Shown here: piece after piece, positions 1-5,566 of the stretch
Layout of the letters: the number at the start of each line of letters is the position of its first letter
How positions within the stretch are numbered: position 1 is the first letter of the stretch
Origin: Bacteroidota bacterium
GTDB lineage: Bacteria > Bacteroidota > Rhodothermia > Rhodothermales > UBA10348
DNA length: 5,718 nt
Direction of reading: 5' to 3'
Assembly (NCBI GenBank): GCA_024640835.1
Contig: JAHEEH010000150.1
Coordinates: 1 to 5,718 of the forward strand
Translations under genes and position numbers: made by a program
Notes under the pieces: model-generated
The model's database searches: none
Seen by the model: the letters and a program-made list of their open reading frames with translations, nothing else
Told to the model about the DNA's origin: nothing

Positions 1-493
1 CGCGAACGCGGGAACGGACGACAACTACCTGGCCTACCCGGTTTCGACCTGGGATCCGACCCAGGAGAACTCCCCGTCACTCTTCTACAGCTCCTCGATC
101 TTCAGCCCGGCGGGGTGGCGCCGATTCGGTGAGCTTGTTTCTGGCGATGTCAACCTCAACACACGCGTCCTCCCCATCCGGGCCACCTTCCTGGTCCCGA
201 CGGCCGACGAGGAGTTTCCGGATCTGCCCGACGCCTACGCGCTCGAGCCCAACTGGCCCAATCCGTTCAACCCGTCGACGACCATCGCGTACCGCCTGCC
301 GTCCGCCGGCCGCGTCCGCCTGGACGTCTTCGACCTGCTCGGTCGCCGCGTCGCGACGCTCGTCGACGGCGTGATGGCGGCGGGCCGGCACGAGGCGCGG
401 TTCGACGCGACCGGCCTGGCGAGCGGACTCTACCTGTACTCGCTGGACGCGGGACCCGAACGGATCTCCCGGCCCATGCTGCTGGTCAAGTAG
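1..493 (+). CDS. Secreted protein with C-terminal T9SS type A / FlgD-like domain (3' part only)
   Basis: The first complete codon is at position 2; 163 residues are visible before TAG at 491–493, and the 5' part lies outside the window. The last ~80 residues form a recognisable C-terminal sorting-type domain: WPNPFNPST (residues 85–93), then a conserved LGRRVATLVDG stretch (113–123), the turn ATGLASGLYLY (136–146) and the ending RPMLLVK. This pattern is known from type IX secretion sorting domains of Bacteroidota and from FlgD-like Ig domains of related phyla. It is cleaved or anchored during export, so the protein is probably extracellular or surface-bound. The preceding ~80 residues (including NLNTRVLPIRATFLVP) look like the end of a beta-rich ectodomain that I cannot assign to a family. 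The catalytic or binding function is therefore unknown. Related in its C-terminus to the peptidase at 805–2601. Sure of frame and C-terminal domain, unsure of the rest. Confidence 0.88.
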   Translation, partial: ANAGTDDNYLAYPVSTWDPTQENSPSLFYSSSIFSPAGWRRFGELVSGDVNLNTRVLPIRATFLVPTADEEFPDLPDAYALEPNWPNPFNPSTTIAYRLPSAGRVRLDVFDLLGRRVATLVDGVMAAGRHEARFDATGLASGLYLYSLDAGPERISRPMLLVK

Positions 494-494
494 G

Positions 495-806
495 TCACCG
501 ATCCATGCGCTGCATGGAATCCACGGCCAGGTGGGCCATCGGGATCCCGTTCCACGAATCCCGGTACACCCGCCCGGTCACCCGGTACATCGCGGGAGTC
601 ATCAGGGCAGCCCCCCGGGCATCGTCCATCACCAGCACGTAGAACGTCTGCATGTCGGTTTCCAGCCACGCCGCCGCAAACGGCTCCGCCCCCCGGAAGG
701 AGACGAGCCCCTGCACGGTAATCGGAGGCTCCGCGGGTCCCGTGGATACGCAACCGGTGAACACAAGCAGAGCGGTGGCGACGAGGGCGCTCCGGATGAC
801 GGACAT
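495..806 (-). CDS. Small putative lipoprotein, OB-fold-like
   Basis: A 103-residue protein starting at ATG (806–804) and ending at TGA (497–495). The N-terminus MSVIRSALVATALLVFTGC is a lipoprotein signal peptide: one Arg, a hydrophobic stretch, then a lipobox-like FTGC with the acylated Cys at residue 19. Phe at −3 is less usual than Leu. The mature part is about 84 residues and mostly short beta-strand-like segments (ITVQGLVSF, MQTFYVLVMD, MYRVTGRVYR, MAHLAVDSMQ). The RVTGRVYRD…GIPMAHLAVDS pattern recalls small OB-fold lipoproteins, but I cannot name a family. It probably sits in the outer or inner membrane facing the periplasm. The frame remains open upstream to 1148, but that extension lies antisense to the peptidase and lacks a signal, so I start at 806. 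The stop codon is one base from that of the upstream + gene, and the ATG overlaps the possible ATG of the divergent peptidase. Confidence 0.75.
   Translation of the reverse strand: MSVIRSALVATALLVFTGCVSTGPAEPPITVQGLVSFRGAEPFAAAWLETDMQTFYVLVMDDARGAALMTPAMYRVTGRVYRDSWNGIPMAHLAVDSMQRMDR
502..518. repeat. Short inverted repeat at the convergent gene ends
   Basis: A perfect 7-base stem TCCATGC / GCATGGA with a 3-base GCT loop. It lies in the last codons of the small lipoprotein gene and just past the stop of the upstream + gene. In RNA it could form a hairpin between the two convergent genes and help end the + transcript. There is no following T-tract in either direction, so it is not a classical intrinsic terminator and may be a coincidence of the coding sequence. 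Confidence 0.25.
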
Positions 807-2601
807 GGGATCACGGCGTGTATATCGACCCTGGACTGCACGCCCGTCCACAAGGATTGATTCCGCCCTGCGGATTGCCGTGGCCTGCCTCGTCGCGGCG
901 ACGCTGACCGTGGGCGCCCGGGCGCAGGGCCTGGAGCAGCGCCCCTGGTGCGGGACCGACCTTTCGTCCGAGACCACGCGCAAGGCGCTGGCCGCGTACG
1001 TCCGCGCACGCGACGCCGGACTCCTGGACGTGGCGCGCAAGACCCAGACCCCTCCGGTCATCGGCGAGGTGCGCTCGTTCAACGTGCTGGACGGAACGGA
1101 CCTGAACACGGCCTCGTGGCGTCCGCGCGATTTCGAACTGGTGGACATCGCCGACCATTACTACCAGTGGGTGGACGTGGCGGAATGGGCCACCATGACG
1201 GCCCAGAAGAAGGACCTGGTCCGGTCGCTGGACGGGCCGATGGAGACTGCGGCTCCCGCAGGGGCTTTCCGCGAGGGATTCGGAATCATCGACAACGACC
1301 TGTACCTCTTCGGCAACCTGCCCGACTTCGACGACGACGGGGGCCTCGTCGATATCCTCATGTACGACATCGAGCCGGGTAACAACGAGAACGGCTCGAC
1401 GGTGGGCTTCGTGCACAGCGTCGACCTATGGCCCGACGCCGAGCCCGGAGTCGGCAACCAGCGGCTGGTCCTGTACCTGGACGCAAAGGAGGGCACCTCG
1501 TCCCTGGGTCTCCTCGCGGGAGTCGCCGCCCACGAGCTCACGCACCTGATCCACAACGGGTACGGCGGCGACGAGAGCTTCAACATGGAAGGACTCGCGG
1601 AGTACGGAATGCTGGCCAACGGGTATTTCTGGCGCGGAACGAGCTACCTGTCGGAAGTGGAGGAGATGTCCCTCCCGCTCTTCACGTGGCGCCAGGATCT
1701 CCTGGACTACGAGCGGGCGAGTCTCTTCTTCGGCTACCTCGCCGATCGCATCGGGCCGGAAGCCACGGGCAGCATCGTGCGCGAGAACAACATCGGGTGG
1801 AACGCCGTGAAGGACGCGCTGGGGAAGATCCCGGGCGCTCCCTCGTTTCTCCAGGTGGTGGGCGACCTGCACACGGCGAACGCGGTGAACGACGCCACCC
1901 TCGCCGCAGAGTTCTCCCATGTCCCCCTGCACCGGGCCGGTGTCCAGGCGCTCCTTCCCGCTCCCGTCGACGGGTCTTCCACGACGATGACGTCTGCGTC
2001 CGGCGTCCCGGTGGAGGGCGGATCCGTCCGGTACGGGTCCTGGCGGGACGTTCGCGATTTCTCCTTCCGGTTCTGGCTCGCGTCGACCGACCCCGTGGAT
2101 GTAGCCCGGTTCAACGGGCGGATGCGGGCGCGCCTCGTCCTGTATCGTGCGGACGGGGGTCGCGAGTGGCACGATCTGCTGCCGTCCTCGACCCCGACCA
2201 CCTTCGAGGGCGAATACGACTCCGCGATCCTCGTGCTCTACAACGGGTCGGGGGCGATCAACTACCTGCCGCTCGTCGAATACGAGGCCACCTGGCAGGC
2301 ACTCTCCACGGACGCGGAGCCTGTCATCGAGCTTCCGGCCGAGGCCGTCCTCTCGCCCGCGTACCCGAATCCTTTCAATCCGACGACGGTCGTCCCGTTC
2401 TCGCTGCCCGTCCCGGGCGTCGCCCGTCTTCGGGCCTTCGATGTGCTCGGCCGGCACGTCGCGACGCTGGTGGACGGCTTCCGGCCCGCCGGACCCCAGT
2501 CCATCCTCCTGGACGCGTCCGGGCTCGCGGGCGGCACCTACCTGCTGGTGCTCGAAGCCGGGGGGGTGACGCGGACGCGCACGGTGACCTACCTCCCCTG
2601 A
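805..2601 (+). CDS. Secreted zinc metallopeptidase, M30 (hyicolysin)-like, with C-terminal sorting domain
   Basis: From ATG 805 this is 598 residues; the stop is TGA at 2599–2601. A hydrophobic segment, LRIAVACLVAATLTVGARAQ (residues 22–41), is a signal peptide that would be cleaved near ARA|Q. A calcium-type loop DFDDDGG with a further Asp (D174, D176, D178, D183) precedes LVDILMYDI. The zinc motif HELTH is at 243–247 (codons from 1531), with E244 catalytic. MEGLAEY follows at 261–267, with E262 the likely third zinc ligand (E266 the alternative). The order Ca-like loop–VDIL–HExxH–EGLAEY–GYFW, followed by a helical segment, fits M30/hyicolysin-like gluzincin peptidases. Next comes a ~200-residue beta-rich region, then a PNPFNP sorting-type domain (about 513–598; AYPNPFNP at 519–526). 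The product is probably an exported protease. The true start is uncertain: ATG 796 or 805 gives a long Arg-rich lead, while CTG 868 gives a compact signal peptide. Confidence 0.85.
   Translation: MGSRRVYRPWTARPSTRIDSALRIAVACLVAATLTVGARAQGLEQRPWCGTDLSSETTRKALAAYVRARDAGLLDVARKTQTPPVIGEVRSFNVLDGTDLNTASWRPRDFELVDIADHYYQWVDVAEWATMTAQKKDLVRSLDGPMETAAPAGAFREGFGIIDNDLYLFGNLPDFDDDGGLVDILMYDIEPGNNENGSTVGFVHSVDLWPDAEPGVGNQRLVLYLDAKEGTSSLGLLAGVAAHELTHLIHNGYGGDESFNMEGLAEYGMLANGYFWRGTSYLSEVEEMSLPLFTWRQDLLDYERASLFFGYLADRIGPEATGSIVRENNIGWNAVKDALGKIPGAPSFLQVVGDLHTANAVNDATLAAEFSHVPLHRAGVQALLPAPVDGSSTTMTSASGVPVEGGSVRYGSWRDVRDFSFRFWLASTDPVDVARFNGRMRARLVLYRADGGREWHDLLPSSTPTTFEGEYDSAILVLYNGSGAINYLPLVEYEATWQALSTDAEPVIELPAEAVLSPAYPNPFNPTTVVPFSLPVPGVARLRAFDVLGRHVATLVDGFRPAGPQSILLDASGLAGGTYLLVLEAGGVTRTRTVTYLP
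821..856 (+). promoter_or_regulatory. Possible −10 box and ribosome-binding site of the peptidase gene
   Basis: A TATATC hexamer at 821–826 and an AAGGA at 852–856 lie within the region that would be coding if translation began at ATG 805. If the real start is CTG 868, transcription would begin near 833 and AAGGA would sit 11 bases before the start codon, a coherent promoter–leader–RBS layout. No good −35 box is visible upstream; ATGACG at 796–801 with a 19-base spacer is a poor candidate. The same stretch must also hold the promoter of the divergent lipoprotein gene. Confidence 0.3.
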
Positions 2602-2623
2602 GGCCGGCGCTACTCCTCCAGGG
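2596..2623. terminator. Weak candidate bidirectional hairpin between convergent genes
   Basis: The arms CCCTGAGG (2596–2603) and CCTCCAGGG (2615–2623) pair with one bulged base around an 11-base loop, spanning the 8-base gap between the peptidase stop and the stop of the TM2 gene. An alternative pairing is AGGCC with GGCCT. Placement between convergent genes suits a shared terminator. Neither side has a T-tract, so Rho-dependent or other termination is as likely. Confidence 0.25.
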
Positions 2624-2990
2624 CCTTCGGCGGACTCGGGAATGCTCCGCGCACGAGCATGGCGACCTCGTCGGCCTGCCGCTGGTTGAACCGGTACGTG
2701 AGCTCCCGGTACCGGACCAGGTCGATGACCTGGCCCACCCCGCACAGGCCCCAGGTGAAGAAGTACAGGAGCCCCATGCCGACCTGGCCCAGATAGAACC
2801 GGTGGATGCCGGCAAACCCGATGAGGAATACGAGCCCGGTGGCCAGCGTGATGCTCGTTTCCTTGCGTCGCTGACGATAGACCCGCGCGAACTGCTCGGC
2901 CTGCTCCTCCGTCATGTCATGGAACAGGGTGGCGACGTGCAACTGCTCGTCGTCCTGCAGTTCGGGCATGTAGCGGATGATCTTGGACAT
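2610..2990 (-). CDS. TM2 domain-containing membrane protein
   Basis: 126 residues, ATG at 2990–2988, stop TAG at 2612–2610. Residues 1–48 form a charged cytoplasmic-looking helix region (LHVATLFHDMTEEQAEQFARVYRQ). Next comes a typical TM2 domain: a first hydrophobic helix (about 47–62), the linker GIHRFYLGQ (61–69), then a second helix (71–89) ending in VIDLVRY. The HRFYLG motif between two short membrane helices is the hallmark of the family. Its biochemical role is not established in bacteria. The C-terminal tail (about 100–126) is polar, with Pro near the end. It is the last gene of the − cluster, 10 bases after the stop of the DUF2752 gene, with only a weak GAG upstream of the ATG. TM2 and DUF2752 genes are often neighbours in Bacteroidota, which supports both calls. 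Confidence 0.9.
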   Translation of the reverse strand: MSKIIRYMPELQDDEQLHVATLFHDMTEEQAEQFARVYRQRRKETSITLATGLVFLIGFAGIHRFYLGQVGMGLLYFFTWGLCGVGQVIDLVRYRELTYRFNQRQADEVAMLVRGAFPSPPKALEE

Positions 2991-3000
2991 GTCTCGAAAG

Positions 3001-3318
3001 TCAGTGGACGATGGGGGTCGGCAGGGCTCTTGATCCGTGCCACAGCCGCGCTGCGTGATACACCAGGATCCCTACGGCCGGTATGGCCAGCGGATGCATG
3101 GAGAACGAGGCGGCAAGGTCGCCACGGGCGAGCCACGCCACGGCGCGACCGAGTCCGCATCCCGGGCAGATGGCGAACCCGAGCATCTCGCCCAGGTGCG
3201 CGAGCGGGCACACCGTGAGGGAGGGGGCACGGGTCGGATCGGCCACGGCCACCAGAACGAGCCCGGCGATCCAGAAGATCGCTTCCAGGCGGGCAGATCG
3301 GCGGCTTCGGGCGGTCAT
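3001..3318 (-). CDS. DUF2752 family small membrane protein
   Basis: 105 residues, ATG at 3318–3316, stop TGA at 3003–3001. The defining DUF2752 features are in order: a first hydrophobic helix (about 13–27), CPLAHL (37–42), the core motif CPGCGLGRAV (51–60), and a second hydrophobic helix (about 77–90) beginning after SMHPLAIP. Family members have two to three membrane helices and a conserved CPxCGxxR motif; no activity has been proven, and the cysteines suggest metal or redox chemistry only as a guess. The start overlaps the stop of the DUF2726 gene as ATGA (3318–3315), a classic translational-coupling arrangement. An AGGAGG sits 16 bases upstream of the ATG inside the preceding gene, farther than usual for direct initiation. 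The gene is followed 10 bases later by the TM2 gene. Confidence 0.88.
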   Translation of the reverse strand: MTARSRRSARLEAIFWIAGLVLVAVADPTRAPSLTVCPLAHLGEMLGFAICPGCGLGRAVAWLARGDLAASFSMHPLAIPAVGILVYHAARLWHGSRALPTPIVH

Positions 3319-4190
3319 CGGGTGGAGCGGGAATCCTCCTCGGCAATATAAGCGGACTCGAGGCCCCGGAGCAGGCGCACGAGGGCTTCCTCGTCACCCG
3401 GCCCGGAGAACCCGGCCGAGGGGCGGATGCGCAGCAGCCGGTGTCCGGCCACGGACAGGATCCGATCCTTGAGCGCGTCGCGCTCCCGTCGGACCGCGTC
3501 GTCATGGATCGTGCTGTCCAACTCGTAGAACCGGATCGGGAGGAATTCCCGTGCCGGATCGAATACCACGCAATCCACGAGGCCCCGGAAGAAGTGGTGG
3601 CGCTCCGAGGCCGTCAATCTGCCCTTCACACGGTCGAAGTCGAGCGCTGCGTGCAGCGCGACGTTGCACTGGACGAGGGCCTCCGGAAAGACGCGGCACG
3701 CGGCCGCATGGAACGCCTGCTCGAGAGGTGATCGGAACAGGGAGCGTCCGGCGTCCCCCGGGATCACGGTCGGCTCCGAGGCCACGACGCGGTGTCCTGC
3801 CTCCCCGTCATCCAGGACCGACCTCTCCGGCCTCCCGTACTGACCGATGACCGAAATCGCACCGGGCAGATCGGGGCGGAGCCTCGCGATCGCGAGTGCG
3901 CGCACGGGCGCATCCCGGTATCGCTGCAGCAGGCTCTCGACGGCCCGGGCCTCCCGCTCCCGCCCCACGGGAAGTCGTCGGGATCGCCCGAGCAGGACGT
4001 AGCGCTCCACGTCGGCGTCGGACAGCGACCTGGCGTCCAGACACCGTTCGATTCCGGATGCGAGCAGCTCGAGCGCGCGCACCGTGACCGGATCATCCGG
4101 CGGTCGATCCGACCCCGTCTGCAGAAGGTCCAGCGCTCCGGTCCAGTCCTCGGACGCGACGCGGGAGAATAGGGCCTCGGTATCGACCAC
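3315..4190 (-). CDS. DUF2726 domain protein, PD-(D/E)XK nuclease-like
   Basis: 291 residues, starting at GTG (4190–4188) and ending at TGA (3317–3315). No ATG is available near the front; GGAG occurs upstream but only two bases from the GTG. The first ~150 residues are helical-looking, rich in Asp/Arg/Leu, and resemble nothing I can name. Residues about 150–260 match DUF2726: SPLEQAF (154–160), VFPEALVQCNVAL (167–179), DCVVFD (206–211), FYELDSTIHDD (221–231), RERDALKDRI (235–244) and GHRLLRIR (249–256). In this family E157, D206, E223, D225, H229 and K241 occupy positions expected of a PD-(D/E)XK-type nuclease fold. Catalysis has not been shown for most members. No membrane segment is seen, so it is probably cytoplasmic. 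It lies 7 bases after the dipeptidase and overlaps the DUF2752 gene by 4 bases. Confidence 0.83.
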   Translation of the reverse strand: MVDTEALFSRVASEDWTGALDLLQTGSDRPPDDPVTVRALELLASGIERCLDARSLSDADVERYVLLGRSRRLPVGREREARAVESLLQRYRDAPVRALAIARLRPDLPGAISVIGQYGRPERSVLDDGEAGHRVVASEPTVIPGDAGRSLFRSPLEQAFHAAACRVFPEALVQCNVALHAALDFDRVKGRLTASERHHFFRGLVDCVVFDPAREFLPIRFYELDSTIHDDAVRRERDALKDRILSVAGHRLLRIRPSAGFSGPGDEEALVRLLRGLESAYIAEEDSRSTR

Positions 4191-4197
4191 GACTCCG

Positions 4198-5439
4198 CTA
4201 TTCGGTGGACTGGAGATCGGCGGCTACGCGCTCGACCTCGCGCCATACGCGCAGCAGGTTGCCGCCCCAGAGCTTGGCGATCTGTTCTTCCGTGTAGCCA
4301 CGCCGTACGAGCTCCAGCGTGACGTTGAAGGTCTCGGACGCGTCGTTCCACCCGACCACCCCGCCGCCGCCGTCGAAGTCGGAGCTGATGCCGACATGGT
4401 CGATGCCGATGAGCTCGACCGCGTGGTCGATGTGATCCACGAAATCCGCCACGTTCGGTCCCGGGAACTCCGCGTCGATTTCCGCCATGCGGGCGAAGTA
4501 CGCCGCGATCATGGAATCCGTGACCACGCCGGGCTGCCGGCCCCGCCCGAAGCCCGCCTCCTCGCGAAAGGCCTCGATGGCCGCCTCGCGCTCGGGCGAA
4601 TTCGCCTTCGCGTACTCACCGAGCGCGACCATCTGGGCCACGCCCCCGTTTCCCTTCAGGGCGAGCAGCTGCTCGTCGTCCAGGTTGCGGGGAACGTCGC
4701 GCAGCGCCGACGTCGAAGAATGCGAAGCGATGATCGGCGCCTTCGAGAGGCGCACGGCATCGAGCATGGCGTCCTTCGACGCGTGGGACACGTCGATCAT
4801 CATGCCGACGCGGTTGACCTCGGCGATCACCTGCTCTCCGAACGCGCTCACGCCCCCGTGCTCGGCCGTGGAATCTCCCAGGTTTTCCCGCGGCGTGGAC
4901 GAATCCGCGATGTCGTTGTGCCCGCCGTGCACCAGGCCGAAGTAGCCGGCACCCAGTTCCTTGAACCGGGCGACCAGCGACAGGTCCGTTCCGATCGAGT
5001 ACGCATTTTCCACGCCGATGGCCGCCACCTTCCTGCCCTCGGCCACGATCCGCTCCACGTCGTCCGGAGACGTCGCCAGGCCGATCCGGTCCGGGCAGAG
5101 CTCTTCGGCCAGGCGCCGGATCGCGGCGAACTTGCCCAGGGCGCTCTCCCGCGCCTCCGCGTAGTTCGAGTCGGTCCGCTCGGTCTGCCCGACGTATACG
5201 ACGAAGAATGCAGCGTCCAGTCCCCCCTCCTCCATCTTGACGACGTCCACCTGGCGGTCGCCCCGCAGGCACGGGTTCACCTCGTCCGTCGCGAAATTCG
5301 CCGGGATGTCGTCGTGCGTGTCGATCGCAATCACGCGCTCGTGTATGCCCCGGGCGGTCTCCTCGAGAAGGGATTCGGGATCGGGTCCACAGCCCGACAG
5401 GAGGAGAGCGAAAAGGAGGACGGGAAGGAGTCGTTTCAT
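4198..5439 (-). CDS. Membrane dipeptidase (peptidase M19), lipoprotein
   Basis: 413 residues, ATG at 5439–5437, stop TAG at 4200–4198. The N-terminus [17 protein letters not shown] is a lipoprotein signal with lipobox LSGC and acylated Cys17, so the enzyme is membrane-anchored in the envelope. M19 renal-dipeptidase-like enzymes are zinc hydrolases that cleave dipeptides, including D-amino-acid-containing ones. The dinuclear zinc ligands are visible: H42 and D44 in DTHDD, E144 in GVENAY, H219 in DVSHAS and H240 in ASHSS. The substrate-side R247 (ALRDVPRN) and D354 (SSDFDG) are also present, as is the [11 protein letters not shown] loop (174–184) typical of the family. Length is normal for M19. 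It leads a four-gene − cluster and is divergent from the ferredoxin gene. The frame is open farther upstream, but the signal peptide fixes the start. There is no clear Shine-Dalgarno. A role in peptidoglycan or peptide recycling is inference. Confidence 0.95.
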   Translation of the reverse strand: MKRLLPVLLFALLLSGCGPDPESLLEETARGIHERVIAIDTHDDIPANFATDEVNPCLRGDRQVDVVKMEEGGLDAAFFVVYVGQTERTDSNYAEARESALGKFAAIRRLAEELCPDRIGLATSPDDVERIVAEGRKVAAIGVENAYSIGTDLSLVARFKELGAGYFGLVHGGHNDIADSSTPRENLGDSTAEHGGVSAFGEQVIAEVNRVGMMIDVSHASKDAMLDAVRLSKAPIIASHSSTSALRDVPRNLDDEQLLALKGNGGVAQMVALGEYAKANSPEREAAIEAFREEAGFGRGRQPGVVTDSMIAAYFARMAEIDAEFPGPNVADFVDHIDHAVELIGIDHVGISSDFDGGGGVVGWNDASETFNVTLELVRRGYTEEQIAKLWGGNLLRVWREVERVAADLQSTE

Positions 5440-5468
5440 GATGTGTCGGGTACCGTATGAAGGTCGTG

Positions 5469-5474
5469 AATATA
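5469..5474 (-). promoter_or_regulatory. Possible −10 box of the dipeptidase operon
   Basis: Read on the − strand this is TATATT (5474 to 5469), about 30 bases upstream of the dipeptidase ATG, which would give a leader of roughly 20 bases. A TTGCAC lies upstream but only 11 bases away, too close for a normal −35. The promoter call therefore rests on the −10 alone. Confidence 0.3.
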
Positions 5475-5477
5475 CAC

Positions 5478-5489
5478 GCACGGGCGTGC
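5478..5489. repeat. Perfect inverted repeat GCACG-GG-CGTGC, possible operator
   Basis: Two 5-base arms around a GG centre, located between the divergent dipeptidase and ferredoxin genes. It is directly upstream of the dipeptidase −10 candidate and about 10 bases upstream of the ferredoxin −35. This position would suit a dimeric transcription factor acting on one or both promoters. A palindrome of this size can occur by chance in high-GC DNA, so function is inferred only from position. Confidence 0.35.
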
Positions 5490-5499
5490 AATCATCGCC

Positions 5500-5528
5500 T
5501 TGTCCACACTGGGACACGGGGCTATATT
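5500..5528 (+). promoter_or_regulatory. Promoter of the ferredoxin gene (TTGTCC-N17-TATATT)
   Basis: TTGTCC at 5500–5505 and TATATT at 5523–5528 are separated by exactly 17 bases. This is the best promoter-like pair in the window, and it stands out as A/T-rich in GC-rich DNA. TTG plus TATATTGG also approximates the Bacteroidota −33 TTTG / −7 TAnnTTTG arrangement. The predicted start of transcription is near 5535, leaving a leader of about 30 bases before the ATG at 5567. No strong Shine-Dalgarno is seen in that leader. Confidence 0.5.
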
Positions 5529-5566
5529 GGCCGCCGATTGATGATTGCAGCCATCCGGTCCAAGTC

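Noticed and set aside
652..804. N-terminal extension of the peptidase back to ATG 652
   Set aside because: This would read through the small lipoprotein gene in antisense and bury the signal peptide far inside the protein.
837..847. TGCACGCCCGT, also present on the − strand at 5490–5480, as a shared operator of two divergent promoters
   Set aside because: An 11-base match between two places in a 5.7 kb GC-rich window is expected by chance, and its order relative to the TATAT box differs between the two sites.
1426..2745. A 439-codon open frame on the − strand
   Set aside because: Antisense shadow of the metallopeptidase; composition dominated by Arg/Gly/Pro/Glu and no signal or domain.
1428..3218. 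A 596-codon open frame on the + strand
   Set aside because: It overlaps the peptidase in another frame and then runs antisense through the TM2 and DUF2752 genes. It is Arg/Pro/Gly-rich without domains, as expected from high-GC shadow frames.
4084..5460. A 458-codon open frame on the + strand
   Set aside because: It is antisense to the M19 dipeptidase, whose catalytic residues are all intact. The + product has no recognisable motif and is rich in Arg, His, Asp and Val in a repetitive antisense pattern.
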